From NCBI GenBank assembly GCA_903922745.1, contig CAIXVA010000037.1:1-12189 (forward strand): 12,189 nt of DNA, given 5' to 3'. Source of the DNA: an uncultured Actinomycetes bacterium (GTDB taxonomy: Bacteria > Actinomycetota > Actinomycetes > Nanopelagicales > Nanopelagicaceae). Both the position numbers and the translations under genes were made by a program. Of this stretch, positions 1-7,798 are shown in pieces (position 1 is the stretch's first letter; each line of letters opens with the position of its first letter). The notes beneath the pieces are model-generated. The model saw nothing but the letters and a program-made list of their open reading frames with translations. It did not search any database and had not been told where the DNA came from.

Positions 1-48
1 CCAGCACACGGTGAAGCAATGACGGCACGCTTGGAGAACTTGTCATGA
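1..48 (+). CDS. hisD: Histidinol dehydrogenase, C-terminal end only (partial)
   Basis: Only the last 15 codons and the TGA stop are in the window; the gene begins upstream. The frame reads P-A-H-G-E-A-M-T-A-R-L-E-N-L-S-stop. The A-H-x-x-A-[VM] pattern followed by a short Arg/Leu/Glu-rich tail matches the HisD C-terminus, where the His is a zinc ligand (His419 in the E. coli enzyme). HisD oxidises histidinol to histidine in two NAD-dependent steps, the end of the pathway. Its TGA (46-48) overlaps the hisC ATG (45-47) as ATGA, so the two are probably translationally coupled. The identity rests on a short tail plus the standard actinobacterial hisD-hisC-hisB order; both agree. Confidence 0.82.
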   Translation, partial: PAHGEAMTARLENLS

Positions 49-1130
49 CTTGGCCAAGTTGGTTACCGCTGCGCGAAACACTTCGCCCAATGTCACCCTA
101 CGGTGCTCCGCAAGTGCCGGCTCGTGCTTCATTAAATACTAACGAGAATCCATATTCACCATCACCTGCCTTGCAGAAGGCAATTACCGATGCAGTAGCA
201 AAGGTCGCAGCTGATTTGAATCGTTACCCGGATCGCGATGCAACCGTTTTACGCACAAAGCTAGCGGGGTACATCAACGAACTAAGCAGCACTAAGTTTT
301 CAGCAGACAATATTTGGGCAGCAAATGGCAGCAACGAAATCATTCAGTCGATTTTCTTGGCATTTGCCGGTGGCGCAATTCTTGGATTTACACCTTCTTA
401 TTCAATGCACCCACTCATTGCGAAGGTAACAGGTGCGCAGTGGATTGATGGCAAACGTAATGCTGATTTTTCTTTAAACACATCCGATGCAGTGGCTGAG
501 ATTCAAAAGAATAAGCCGACCCTAACTTTTATTACAACACCGAATAACCCAACTGGCGGTGCAGTTACTCTTGATGAAATGCAAAAGCTGGCAGATGCTT
601 GTAAATCCGTCGGGGGATTGTTGGTTGTTGATGAAGCGTATGGAGAATTTTCACAAGAAATATCTGCTGTCACATTAATTGCCAATAATCCACATGTGCT
701 TGTAATCCGCACCATGAGTAAGGCCTTTGCATTTGCTGGAGCTCGAGTTGGCTATTTAGTAAGTGATGCAGCAGTTAATGATGCAATGATGATTGTGCGC
801 TTGCCGTATCACCTGAGCGCATTGACACAAGCAGCTGCGCAAGTTGCCATCGATCACCGAGCAGAGTTATTAGGTGGAGTTGCAACGATTATTGCTGCGA
901 GAGAAGTCGTAGTTCAGGCACTTCACGACATGGGGCTGACCACAATTACTAGCAGCGCCAACTTCGTTTTATTCACGGGTTTCAAGCAAGAAGCGCCACA
1001 GTTATGGGCGGCGTTGCTAGAAAAGGGTGTTCTGATTAGAGATGTGGGATTATCAGGGTACTTAAGAGTCACAATTGGCAATGAAGCCGAGAACGCATTA
1101 TTTGTATCAGCCCTCAAAGAGCTCATTTAA
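45..1130 (+). CDS. hisC: Histidinol-phosphate aminotransferase
   Basis: This cytosolic PLP enzyme (aminotransferase fold type I) converts imidazole-acetol phosphate and glutamate to histidinol phosphate. The 361 aa protein is full length for the family. Visible motifs are the substrate-contact N-E-N-P-Y near residues 33-37, P-N-N-P-T-G at 166-171, the PLP-contacting D196 and Y199 in V-D-E-A-Y, the Schiff-base lysine K226 in M-S-K-A-F, and R234 in A-R-V-G-Y. The ATG at 45 overlaps the hisD stop and has GGAG at 33-36 as ribosome binding site. Eleven bases separate its stop from hisB. In some bacteria related aminotransferases act on aromatic amino acids, but the position between hisD and hisB makes hisC by far the best call. 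Confidence 0.96.
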   Translation: MTWPSWLPLRETLRPMSPYGAPQVPARASLNTNENPYSPSPALQKAITDAVAKVAADLNRYPDRDATVLRTKLAGYINELSSTKFSADNIWAANGSNEIIQSIFLAFAGGAILGFTPSYSMHPLIAKVTGAQWIDGKRNADFSLNTSDAVAEIQKNKPTLTFITTPNNPTGGAVTLDEMQKLADACKSVGGLLVVDEAYGEFSQEISAVTLIANNPHVLVIRTMSKAFAFAGARVGYLVSDAAVNDAMMIVRLPYHLSALTQAAAQVAIDHRAELLGGVATIIAAREVVVQALHDMGLTTITSSANFVLFTGFKQEAPQLWAALLEKGVLIRDVGLSGYLRVTIGNEAENALFVSALKELI

Positions 1131-1136
1131 AGGAGA
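1131..1136 (+). promoter_or_regulatory. Ribosome binding site of hisB
   Basis: AGGAGA lies directly after the hisC stop and 5 bases before the hisB ATG. It is among the best Shine-Dalgarno matches in the window and sits at one of the few his junctions where the genes do not overlap, so hisB probably initiates independently rather than by coupling. Confidence 0.75.
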
Positions 1137-1141
1137 AAGCC

Positions 1142-1726
1142 ATGAGAACAGCGCGCGTTGAAAGAAAGACCAAGGAGTCACATGTACTCGTTGAACTCAA
1201 TCTTGATGGCCAAGGCATAATCGACGTAGATACTGGCGTTCCCTTCTTTGATCACATGATGTCCCAGCTCGGCAAGCACTCTGGTTTTAATCTCACCGTT
1301 AAAACAACTGGTGATGTCGATGTTGACTCACACCACACGGTTGAAGACACATCACTTGCATTCGGTCAGGCACTTCGTGAAGCACTGGGTGATAAAGCTG
1401 GTATTCGTCGCTTTGGCGATTCAATGGTTCCTTTGGATGAAGTATTAGTCCAAGCAGCAGTAGATCTTTCTGGTCGTCCATACCTGGTACATCGTCAACC
1501 AGAAATCGTTGAACTAATCGGAACTTTTGATACAACACTGGGTAAGCACATCTGGGAATCTATTGTTGCCGAAGCGCACATCGCATTACACATTCGTGTT
1601 CTAGAAGGACGAAATGCTCACCACGTATTTGAAGCACAGTTCAAGGCTGTTGCTCGTGCATTGCGCGATGCGGTGTCACTAGATGGCAGAGTCGCCGGCA
1701 TTCCATCAACTAAAGGATCTCTTTGA
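1142..1726 (+). CDS. hisB: Imidazoleglycerol-phosphate dehydratase
   Basis: The enzyme removes water from imidazole glycerol phosphate to give imidazole-acetol phosphate, the substrate of the upstream HisC. The 194 aa protein is the single-domain dehydratase, without the N-terminal histidinol-phosphatase domain of the E. coli fusion. The duplicated metal-binding motifs are both visible: H-H-T-V-E-D at residues 64-69 and H-H-V-F-E at 160-164. F-F-D-H-M (35-39) and E-A-H (144-146) supply further ligand-type residues. The family binds manganese and forms a 24-mer. The ATG at 1142 follows a strong AGGAGA site; the TGA (1724-1726) overlaps the TTG start of hisH. Histidinol phosphatase must come from a separate gene not seen here. 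Confidence 0.97.
   Translation: MRTARVERKTKESHVLVELNLDGQGIIDVDTGVPFFDHMMSQLGKHSGFNLTVKTTGDVDVDSHHTVEDTSLAFGQALREALGDKAGIRRFGDSMVPLDEVLVQAAVDLSGRPYLVHRQPEIVELIGTFDTTLGKHIWESIVAEAHIALHIRVLEGRNAHHVFEAQFKAVARALRDAVSLDGRVAGIPSTKGSL
1712..1717 (+). promoter_or_regulatory. Ribosome binding site supporting the TTG start of hisH
   Basis: AAAGGA within the last codons of hisB lies 5 bases before the TTG at 1723. This spacing supports TTG as the hisH start; the next residues read [10 protein letters not shown], the expected HisH N-terminus, so no later start is plausible. Confidence 0.6.
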
Positions 1727-2325
1727 TAGCAATTCTTGACTACGGATCTGGAAATCTACGATCTGCAGAACGCGCATTTGCAACAGCTGGTAAAGATGTA
1801 ATTGTTACCTCTGATCGCGCAGTTGCACTTGAAGCTGAGGGATTGGTAGTTCCGGGTGTAGGTGCATTTGCTGCATGCATGAATGGTTTGAATGCGGTTG
1901 ATGGAGCGGCGATAGTGCGCGAACGTTTAGCAAAAGAGCGTCCGACCTTAGGGATCTGTATCGGTATGCAAATTATGTTTACTCAGGGCACAGAACATGC
2001 TGATGGTGCACCACATGCAGGAATCGGAGTTTGGGATGGAACTGTTTCGCAACTAGATGCTCCGATCTTGCCTCACATGGGCTGGAACACAGTTGAAGCT
2101 GCACCTACATCAACATTATTTGAAGGTGTTGAAGGCGAATCCTTTTACTTCGTTCATTCATATGCTGCTAAAAAAGCTGTTGGAACAACACAGGCATGGA
2201 GCACTCATGGTGAAAAGTTTTTAGCTGCGGTAGAAGATGGATACATCAGTGCGACTCAGTTTCACCCAGAAAAATCTGGCGTTGCTGGATTAGCTTTGAT
2301 TAAGAATTGGGTGGGATCGTTATGA
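1723..2325 (+). CDS. hisH: Imidazole glycerol phosphate synthase, glutamine amidotransferase subunit
   Basis: HisH hydrolyses glutamine and channels ammonia to HisF, the partner encoded two genes downstream; the HisH-HisF complex makes imidazole glycerol phosphate and AICAR. The 200 aa class I (triad-type) glutaminase domain shows the expected N-terminus D-Y-G-S-G-N, the G-V-G-A-F loop near residues 45-49, nucleophile C79 in G-I-C-I-G-M-Q, and H181 and E183 in F-H-P-E-K-S. The start is TTG at 1723, overlapping the hisB stop by four bases and supported by AAAGGA upstream. The stop overlaps the priA ATG as ATGA. Length and motifs are normal for the family. Confidence 0.96.
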   Translation: MIAILDYGSGNLRSAERAFATAGKDVIVTSDRAVALEAEGLVVPGVGAFAACMNGLNAVDGAAIVRERLAKERPTLGICIGMQIMFTQGTEHADGAPHAGIGVWDGTVSQLDAPILPHMGWNTVEAAPTSTLFEGVEGESFYFVHSYAAKKAVGTTQAWSTHGEKFLAAVEDGYISATQFHPEKSGVAGLALIKNWVGSL

Positions 2326-3047
2326 GCTACTTAGAGTTATTGCCGGCAGTAGATGTTAAAGATGGGCGCGCAGTCAGATTGGTCCAGGGCGAACTAGATA
2401 AAGAAAGTATTTACGGAGCGCCATTAGATGTTGCCCTCGAATTTCAAGCAGCAGGAGCTGAATGGCTACACCTAGTTGATTTAGATGCTGCCTTTGGTCG
2501 CGGTGAAAACTCTGCGTTGCTAGCTGAAGTAGTTGGAAAGCTAGATATCAAGGTCGAACTATCGGGCGGAATTCGTGATGACGAATCCTTAAAGCGTGCA
2601 CTTGCGACGGGTTGCCGGCGCGTTAATTTAGGAACGGCAGCGCTCGAGGATCCTGAATGGACTGCGCGTGTAATTGGTGAGTACGGAGATCGCATCGCAG
2701 TTGGTTTAGATGTCCGTGGTCACACTCTTGCAGCACGCGGTTGGACTAAAGAGGGTGGAGATCTATTTGAAACTCTGGCTCGTTTAGATCGCGATGGTTG
2801 TGCGCGCTATGTTGTTACAGATGTTGCAAAAGATGGAACTTTAGCTGGACCAAATATTGAATTACTAAAATCTGTGTGTGCCGCAACATCTAAACCAGTA
2901 ATTGCTAGTGGCGGTATTTCTTCACTTGATGACATTGCAACACTTGCTGCTCTTGTTGGCGGCGGCGTTGAAGGTGCGATCGTAGGCAAAGCGCTATACG
3001 CCGGTAAGTTCACTTTGATTGAAGCGTTAAAGGTCAGCGGAAAATGA
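2322..3047 (+). CDS. priA: Phosphoribosyl isomerase A (bifunctional HisA/TrpF)
   Basis: This (beta/alpha)8-barrel isomerase converts ProFAR to PRFAR for histidine and, in actinobacterial PriA, also phosphoribosyl-anthranilate to CdRP for tryptophan. I choose the ATG at 2322, which overlaps the hisH stop (ATGA), over a TTG 15 bases earlier; this gives 241 aa and the family N-terminus. Catalytic D11 and D171 (in D-G-T-L-x-G-P-N), R19, D130, and the R139/W141 pair in A-R-G-W are in place. The last pair corresponds to the Arg143/Trp145 that switch substrate in M. tuberculosis PriA, whose active-site loop I recall as slightly longer. No trpF lies in the trp block downstream, which supports the dual role. 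The dual activity is inferred from family and context. Confidence 0.93.
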   Translation: MSYLELLPAVDVKDGRAVRLVQGELDKESIYGAPLDVALEFQAAGAEWLHLVDLDAAFGRGENSALLAEVVGKLDIKVELSGGIRDDESLKRALATGCRRVNLGTAALEDPEWTARVIGEYGDRIAVGLDVRGHTLAARGWTKEGGDLFETLARLDRDGCARYVVTDVAKDGTLAGPNIELLKSVCAATSKPVIASGGISSLDDIATLAALVGGGVEGAIVGKALYAGKFTLIEALKVSGK

Positions 3048-3817
3048 CATTGTCTGTTCGAATCATTCCTTGTCTAGATGTCACCGATGGGCGCGTTGTT
3101 AAAGGCGTTAACTTCACAGATTTAGTAGATGCAGGCGACCCAGTTGAAATGGCAGCGCTCTATAACCTAGAGGGTGCCGATGAGTTAACTTTTCTAGATA
3201 TATCCGCAAGTGTTGCAGGGCGCGAGACAACTTTGGATGTTGTTCGTCGCACAGCTGAACAAGTTTTTATCCCACTTACAGTTGGCGGTGGAATTAGAAG
3301 TGTTGACGATGTGAATCGCTTACTTCGCGCAGGAGCAGACAAAGTTTCGATCAATACTTCAGCTATAGCTAGACCCGAATTAATCGCTGAAATTGCAGAT
3401 CGCTTTGGTTCACAGGTGCTTGTACTTTCAGTTGATGCTCGTCGCGCACGCACTGAATCTGGTTTTGAAGTAACAACACATGGTGGACGACAAAGCGCCG
3501 ATATGGATGCTCTTGCGTGGGTTGAACAGGCATGTGCACTAGGCGTTGGAGAAATTCTTCTTAATTCCATGGATGCAGATGGAACTCGTGCGGGGTATGA
3601 CATCGGCATGATTACTGCTGTCCGCGCGGTTTCAAAGGTTCCATTGATTGCAAGTGGTGGAGCAGGAAGCCTTGAAGATTTTTCGGCCGCCCTTGATGCT
3701 GGTGCCGACGCATTGCTTGCCGCCAGCGTCTTTCACTTTGGTATTCACCGCATAGGTGATGTGAAGTCATACCTAGGTAAGCACAATTATCCGGTGCGCC
3801 AGATGGCGCCTCATTAA
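3044..3817 (+). CDS. hisF: Imidazole glycerol phosphate synthase, cyclase subunit
   Basis: HisF takes PRFAR from PriA and ammonia from HisH, forming imidazole glycerol phosphate and AICAR in the cytosol. The 257 aa half-barrel-duplicated (beta/alpha)8 protein starts with R-I-I-P-C-L-D-V; catalytic aspartates are D12 and D131 (in L-S-V-D-A-R). Phosphate-binding loops G-G-G-I-R (81-85) and A-S-G-G-A-G near residue 204 are visible. The ATG at 3044 overlaps the priA stop as ATGA. It ends with a GC-rich hairpin in its last codons, 14 bases before hisI. HisF and PriA are homologous barrels, but the I-I-P-C-L-D start and the partner gene hisH distinguish this one clearly. Confidence 0.97.
   Translation: MTLSVRIIPCLDVTDGRVVKGVNFTDLVDAGDPVEMAALYNLEGADELTFLDISASVAGRETTLDVVRRTAEQVFIPLTVGGGIRSVDDVNRLLRAGADKVSINTSAIARPELIAEIADRFGSQVLVLSVDARRARTESGFEVTTHGGRQSADMDALAWVEQACALGVGEILLNSMDADGTRAGYDIGMITAVRAVSKVPLIASGGAGSLEDFSAALDAGADALLAASVFHFGIHRIGDVKSYLGKHNYPVRQMAPH
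3796..3809 (+). other. GC-only hairpin at the 3' end of hisF
   Basis: GCGCC and GGCGC form a perfect 5-bp stem around the tetraloop AGAT, inside the last codons of hisF. No T-run follows, so it is not a standard intrinsic terminator. It could stabilise or pause the transcript before hisI; this function is inference. Confidence 0.35.
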
Positions 3818-3831
3818 GGCAGAATAAGCAC

Positions 3832-4173
3832 ATGACGACAATTGATCCTGCGGTGCAAGCGCTGCTCAAGGATCCTGCTGCATTGATTCCAGCAATTGTT
3901 CAGGATGTTTCAAGCAATGAAGTATTGATGCTGGCCTATATGAATTCACAATCTTTAGCTTTGACGCTTTCAACAGGTAATGCAACATATTGGAGCCGCA
4001 GTCGTAATGAGCTGTGGGTTAAAGGTGCTACATCAGGACATTTCCAAGAAGTACATTCAGTTACTTTAGATTGCGACGGAGATGCGCTTTTGTTAAAGGT
4101 TACGCAAACTGGAGTCGCATGCCATACGGGGGATCGCACCTGTTTTCACACACCACTTGAACTTGGTCAGTAA
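3832..4173 (+). CDS. hisI: Phosphoribosyl-AMP cyclohydrolase
   Basis: HisI opens the adenine ring of phosphoribosyl-AMP, the third step of histidine synthesis. The 113 aa protein is the stand-alone cyclohydrolase; there is no HisE pyrophosphatase domain as in the E. coli fusion. Diagnostic motifs are V-L-M-L-A-Y-M-N (31-38), the Y-W-S-R-S-R-x-E-L-W-x-K-G block around 53-65, and D-C-D-G-D-A (80-85), where aspartates bind magnesium and C81 binds zinc together with C97 and C104. The ATG at 3832 lies 14 bases after the hisF stop with no strong Shine-Dalgarno; AAGG at 3816-3819 is the best available. It closes the his block and is followed 17 bases later by trpE. Confidence 0.96.
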   Translation: MTTIDPAVQALLKDPAALIPAIVQDVSSNEVLMLAYMNSQSLALTLSTGNATYWSRSRNELWVKGATSGHFQEVHSVTLDCDGDALLLKVTQTGVACHTGDRTCFHTPLELGQ

Positions 4174-4200
4174 ATGAACCCGGCGATCAAATGAACTTGG
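4158..4200 (+). repeat. Imperfect 17-nt-spaced direct repeat across the hisI-trpE junction
   Basis: TGAACTTGG at 4158-4166, TGAACCCGG at 4175-4183 and TGAACTTGG at 4192-4200 recur at exactly 17-base intervals. Copies one and two also share the trailing AAA just before the next copy. The second and third copies each sit within an ATGAAC; the third is the trpE start. The repeat spans the last codons of hisI, the 17-base gap and the first codons of trpE. It may be a small tandem duplication of the start region, or chance. Confidence 0.5.
4174..4194 (+). CDS. Six-codon mini-ORF overlapping the trpE start (speculative)
   Basis: An ATG directly after the hisI TAA opens a six-codon frame, M-N-P-A-I-K, whose TGA (4192-4194) overlaps the trpE ATG (4191-4193) as ATGA. 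It contains no tryptophan codons, so it is not a classical trp leader peptide. It could couple translation across the otherwise uncoupled hisI-trpE gap, in line with the ATGA junctions elsewhere in this operon. It has no clear ribosome binding site of its own, although a ribosome ending hisI would be only bases away. It may have no function. Confidence 0.2.
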   Translation: MNPAIK

Positions 4201-5681
4201 AAGAGTTTCGCGCTTACGCAAAGGTTTCTAATGTCATTCCAGTGTCAAGGCGATTGCTTGCAGATGGTGAAACTCCGCTTGGCGTTTATCGCAAGTTAGC
4301 AAAAAGTGCGGACAACACATTTCTACTTGAATCAGCAGAACATGGTGGTGCATGGTCACGGTATTCATTTATCGGCGTGCGAAGTGAAGCAACATTAAGT
4401 GAACGAGATGGCCTTGCATACTGGCAAGGAACTGCGCCCGCTGGTGCGCCTACGGGTATTGATCCACTTGAAGCGTTGAGGCTTTCTGCAGCACATTTGA
4501 AATCTCCCAAGATTGCAGGTTTGCCACCGTTGACTGGTGGACTCGTTGGATTCATGGGTTATGACGTGGTGCGCCGCTTGGAACGGTTACCGGATTTAAC
4601 GACAAAAGATATTCCGCTTCCAGAACTTTCATTTATGTTAACTAGCGATTTAGCCGTGTTAGATCACAGCGATGGCACCATTACCTTGATCGCAAATGCA
4701 ATCAACTGGGATGGAAGCGATGATCGCATAGATGAAGCCTATGAATCATGTGTTCAGCGTCTAGATCGCATGCAGGCAGATTTGTCTGCATCCTTATCGG
4801 GAGAAGCTGCAGAGATTCCGGATTTCACTTTACCTGATTACATTGGCAATATCTCGGGGGAGCAGTTCAAGCAAAACATTCTTAAAGTTAAAGAAGAAAT
4901 CCTCGCAGGTGAAGCATTTCAAGTAGTTTTGTCACAGCGATTTTCAATGCCATGTGCGGCAGATGCAATTGATGTATATCGAATGCTGCGCCTTAACAAT
5001 CCTTCTCCTTATATGTATTTGTTCCGCTTTACAGATGGCATCGAAATCGTAGGTTCAAGTCCAGAAGCCTTAGTTAAGGTCAATCAAAAAGATGTGATGA
5101 TCCATCCGATTGCAGGAACTCGTAAGCGTTCGGCAAACCCTGAAGAAGATCACAGATTAGGCGAAGAGTTGTTGGCCGATCCAAAGGAGCGCGCAGAGCA
5201 CTTGATGCTTGTTGATTTAGGGCGAAATGATTTAGGTCGAGTGTGCGCGCCAGGGAGTGTTGAAGTTGTCGACTTCATGCACATCGAACGGTATTCACAT
5301 GTAATGCATATTGTTTCGACAGTTATCGGAAAGCTGGCAGACAAAGCGACTCCAGTAGATGCGCTTTTTTCAGTCTTTCCTGCAGGCACATTGTCGGGTG
5401 CACCAAAGCCGCGTGCAATGGAGATCATTGAAGAGTTGGAGACGACACGACGCGGTGTTTACGGAGGCATCGTCGGATACATAGATTTTACCGGAAATAT
5501 AGACACATGCATTGCGATTCGTACAGCTTTGTTATATCAAGGCACCGCATATGTTCAAGCAGGTGCTGGTGTAGTTGCAGATTCAGATCCCGAATCAGAA
5601 AACCAAGAGTGTCGAAATAAAGCTGCAGCTGTTTTAACCGCAGTTCATGCAGCCAATCGTTTAGGAACTCATCGTGAGTGA
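4191..5681 (+). CDS. trpE: Anthranilate synthase component I
   Basis: TrpE binds chorismate and, with ammonia from the glutaminase subunit TrpG (not in this window), makes anthranilate. The 496 aa protein has an N-terminal domain with L-L-E-S at 45-48 and R-Y-S-F at 57-60, the tryptophan-binding motif of feedback-inhibited TrpE, followed by the chorismate-binding domain: N-P-S-P-Y-M-Y (270-276), I-A-G-T-R (307-311), E-H-L-M-L-V-D-L-G-R-N-D (336-347), F-P-A-G-T-L-S-G-A-P-K (396-406), A-G-A-G-V-V-A-D-S-D-P (457-467). PabB and salicylate-type relatives are less likely given the LLES motif and the trp neighbours. The start at 4191 has no good Shine-Dalgarno but is overlapped by a mini-ORF. It ends 8 bases inside the next small gene. 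Confidence 0.96.
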   Translation: MNLEEFRAYAKVSNVIPVSRRLLADGETPLGVYRKLAKSADNTFLLESAEHGGAWSRYSFIGVRSEATLSERDGLAYWQGTAPAGAPTGIDPLEALRLSAAHLKSPKIAGLPPLTGGLVGFMGYDVVRRLERLPDLTTKDIPLPELSFMLTSDLAVLDHSDGTITLIANAINWDGSDDRIDEAYESCVQRLDRMQADLSASLSGEAAEIPDFTLPDYIGNISGEQFKQNILKVKEEILAGEAFQVVLSQRFSMPCAADAIDVYRMLRLNNPSPYMYLFRFTDGIEIVGSSPEALVKVNQKDVMIHPIAGTRKRSANPEEDHRLGEELLADPKERAEHLMLVDLGRNDLGRVCAPGSVEVVDFMHIERYSHVMHIVSTVIGKLADKATPVDALFSVFPAGTLSGAPKPRAMEIIEELETTRRGVYGGIVGYIDFTGNIDTCIAIRTALLYQGTAYVQAGAGVVADSDPESENQECRNKAAAVLTAVHAANRLGTHRE

Positions 5682-5844
5682 TTTTTTACCTATCGCAATC
5701 TCGGTAGTTGTTGTAATAGCTATCGTTTTACTTATTGCACGAAAGTTTAAGATTTCATCTCGATATGAACGTGCACCGCGTGTACTTAATACGTGGGCGG
5801 CACTTGATAAAGGGATAGACCCAACCGAGGATCAAAAATCGTGA
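5674..5844 (+). CDS. Miniature trp-operon-associated membrane protein (56 aa)
   Basis: GTG at 5674 opens a 56-codon frame that overlaps trpE by 8 bases and ends at TGA 5842-5844, which overlaps the trpC GTG as GTGA. Residues 5-22 are one strongly hydrophobic segment (Ile/Val/Leu/Ala), followed by R-K-F-K, so the N-terminus should be outside and the tail in the cytosol. The tail reads S-S-R-Y-E-R at 28-33 and W-A-A-L-D-K-G-I-D-P-T at 41-51. From memory, tails with S-R-Y-[ED] and W-x-A-L-D-x-G-x-D-P-T end the larger actinobacterial trp-region membrane proteins (TIGR02234 / Trp_oprn_chp, about 200 aa, several membrane helices), which occupy the same place between trpE and trpC, as Rv1610 does in M. 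tuberculosis. This looks like a version reduced to the last helix and tail. Function unknown. Confidence 0.75.
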   Translation: MSDFLPIAISVVVVIAIVLLIARKFKISSRYERAPRVLNTWAALDKGIDPTEDQKS

Positions 5845-6620
5845 GCGTTCTAGATTCGATCATTGAAGGCGTGCGCGAGGACTTAGCGGCTAGACGCTTG
5901 CCTATGTCCCAGCTACTAGAGTCAATTGAACTGGCAGCACCGGTTAGAGATTGTTTGTCAGCTTTGCTCACCGATGACATCTCTGTGATTGCTGAAGTAA
6001 AGAGATCATCGCCCAGCAAAGGCGCACTTGCTCCCATAGCTGATCCTGCGGGTCTTGCAGCACAGTACGAAGAAGCAGGAGCAACAGTAATTAGCGTGCT
6101 AACCGAACAACGTAGATTTGGCGGAACGCTGGCAGATCTCGACGCTGTGTGCAAAGCGGTTGAGTTGCCGATTTTAAGAAAAGATTTCATGGTTGATGAG
6201 TATCAGTTCTATGAAGCCAGAGCACATGGCGCAGATGTGATTTTGCTGATCGTTGCAGCACTTAGTAAGAATCAATTAGATGACTACTTTCATTTGTCTA
6301 AAGAGCTAGGCATGAGAGCTTTGATTGAAGTGCATACTCCTGGAGAGTTAGAAAGTGCACTTGAAATTTCACCTGAAATTATTGGTGTGAATTCACGAAA
6401 CTTAAAAACATTAGATGTTGATGCGCAAGCATTTGCGCAATTGATTCCTCAAATCCCAAGCACTATTGCACGCGTTGCCGAGTCTGGAATCTCAACCCGG
6501 GCCGATGTGCAGTTTGCTCACGAGCACGGCGCAACAGCAATACTTGTTGGCGAGGCTCTAGTCCGCTCAGGAAATCCAAATGTTGCGATGGCACAATTGC
6601 TCGGTAGGCTTGCGCAATGA
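5841..6620 (+). CDS. trpC: Indole-3-glycerol phosphate synthase
   Basis: TrpC decarboxylates and closes CdRP to indole-3-glycerol phosphate, the substrate of TrpA. The 259 aa barrel is the single-domain form with no fused TrpF. Residues matching the catalytic set of the family are E52 and K54 in [10 protein letters not shown]114 in L-R-K-D-F, E163 in L-I-E-V-H, N184 and R186 in G-V-N-S-R-N-L, and E214-S215 in V-A-E-S-G-I. GTG at 5841 overlaps the stop of the small membrane-protein gene; the stop overlaps the trpB ATG as ATGA. Because trpF is missing nearby, its substrate is probably made by PriA from the same transcript. Confidence 0.97.
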   Translation: MSVLDSIIEGVREDLAARRLPMSQLLESIELAAPVRDCLSALLTDDISVIAEVKRSSPSKGALAPIADPAGLAAQYEEAGATVISVLTEQRRFGGTLADLDAVCKAVELPILRKDFMVDEYQFYEARAHGADVILLIVAALSKNQLDDYFHLSKELGMRALIEVHTPGELESALEISPEIIGVNSRNLKTLDVDAQAFAQLIPQIPSTIARVAESGISTRADVQFAHEHGATAILVGEALVRSGNPNVAMAQLLGRLAQ

Positions 6621-7798
6621 TTACTGAGGGCCACTTTGGAGAGTACGGTGGACGCTTTGTGCCCGAAGCTCTCATTGGCGCCCTAGAAGAGTTAGAAGCT
6701 GCACATAACGCGGCGCAAAAAGATCCAGCATTTATCGCCGAATTAGCTGAACTTCAACGTACATATACAGGCCGCCCAAGCATTATGACTGAGGCAAAAA
6801 GATTTGCTGAACATGCTGGCGGTGCGCGAATATTTTTAAAACGCGAAGATCTCAACCACACCGGTAGCCACAAGATCAACAATGTTTTGGGCCAAGCTTT
6901 GTTAACTAAGCGAATGGGCAAAAAGCGAATCATCGCCGAAACTGGTGCAGGTCAACACGGTGTTGCATCTGCAACGGCCGCGGCATTGATGGGGCTTGAA
7001 TGCGTTGTGTACATGGGCGAAGAAGACACTCGTCGCCAAGCTCTCAATGTTGCACGAATGAAATTACTGGGCGCACAAGTTGTGCCGGTTACATCTGGAT
7101 CCAAAACATTAAAGGATGCAATCAACGAAGCCATGCGTGATTGGGTCACTAACGTTGCCGATACTCACTACATGTTGGGAACAGTTGCAGGACCTCATCC
7201 TTTCCCAACAATGGTTCGCGATTTCCATAAAATTATTGGCAAGGAATCGCGCGAACAAATGTTGGCTCTTACCGGAAGACTTCCTGATGCTGTTCTTGCA
7301 TGTGTAGGTGGGGGATCAAATGCAATTGGAATCTTCAATGAATTTATTCCAGATACCAATGTTCGCTTGATTGGTCTTGAAGCAGGTGGAGATGGCGTCG
7401 AAACGGGACGTCACGCTGCAACAATTACTGGTGGATCACCAGGCGTTCTGCACGGAACCCGTTCATATGTTTTACAGGATGAAAACGGTCAGACAATCGA
7501 GTCTCATTCGATTTCAGCAGGTCTTGATTACCCAGGTGTTGGCCCTGAACATGCCTACCTGCATGACATCGGTCGCGCCGAATATCGCGCGATCAATGAT
7601 GATGCTGCAATGGCTGCCTTTGAATTGCTCTGCAAAACTGAAGGAATTATTCCTGCGATTGAAACAGCGCATGCACTTGCTGGCGCGCTGATCGTCGGAA
7701 AAGAACTTGGACCAGATGCAAACATATTAATCAATTTGTCTGGTCGCGGGGATAAAGATGTACAAACAGCGGCCGAGTACTTTGGAATTCCACTGTAA
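6617..7798 (+). CDS. trpB: Tryptophan synthase beta chain
   Basis: TrpB condenses indole, channelled from TrpA, with serine to give tryptophan, using PLP. The 393 aa protein is the standard TrpB1 type. PLP lysine K86 lies in H-T-G-S-H-K-I-N-N, catalytic E108 in A-E-T-G-A-G-Q-H-G (107-115), and the phosphate-binding G-G-G-S-N-A-I-G at 230-237. The N-terminal [13 protein letters not shown] is typical and supports the ATG at 6617. Four-base overlap with trpC; the TAA shares one base with the trpA ATG (TAATG), so the alpha and beta subunits should be made together for the alpha2-beta2 complex. Confidence 0.98.
   Translation: MITEGHFGEYGGRFVPEALIGALEELEAAHNAAQKDPAFIAELAELQRTYTGRPSIMTEAKRFAEHAGGARIFLKREDLNHTGSHKINNVLGQALLTKRMGKKRIIAETGAGQHGVASATAAALMGLECVVYMGEEDTRRQALNVARMKLLGAQVVPVTSGSKTLKDAINEAMRDWVTNVADTHYMLGTVAGPHPFPTMVRDFHKIIGKESREQMLALTGRLPDAVLACVGGGSNAIGIFNEFIPDTNVRLIGLEAGGDGVETGRHAATITGGSPGVLHGTRSYVLQDENGQTIESHSISAGLDYPGVGPEHAYLHDIGRAEYRAINDDAAMAAFELLCKTEGIIPAIETAHALAGALIVGKELGPDANILINLSGRGDKDVQTAAEYFGIPL

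Noticed and set aside
2307..2321. Earlier TTG start adding five residues to PriA
   Set aside because: The ATG at 2322 overlaps the hisH stop as ATGA like other junctions, and numbering from it places D11 and R19 exactly as in known PriA.
3160..3609. A 149-codon open frame on the - strand inside hisF
   Set aside because: Low-complexity Ser/Arg/Thr-rich composition typical of antisense shadows; hisF on the + strand is fully conserved across the same bases.
4141..4200. A tryptophan-rich leader peptide, attenuator or T-box ahead of trpE
   Set aside because: The hisI-trpE gap is only 17 bases, the mini-ORF has no Trp codons, and there is no room for alternative stem-loops or a terminator with a T-run.
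7116..7691. Two out-of-frame open frames (63 and 106 codons) on the + strand within trpB
   Set aside because: They overlap conserved TrpB sequence, have no matching ribosome sites and no recognisable domains.
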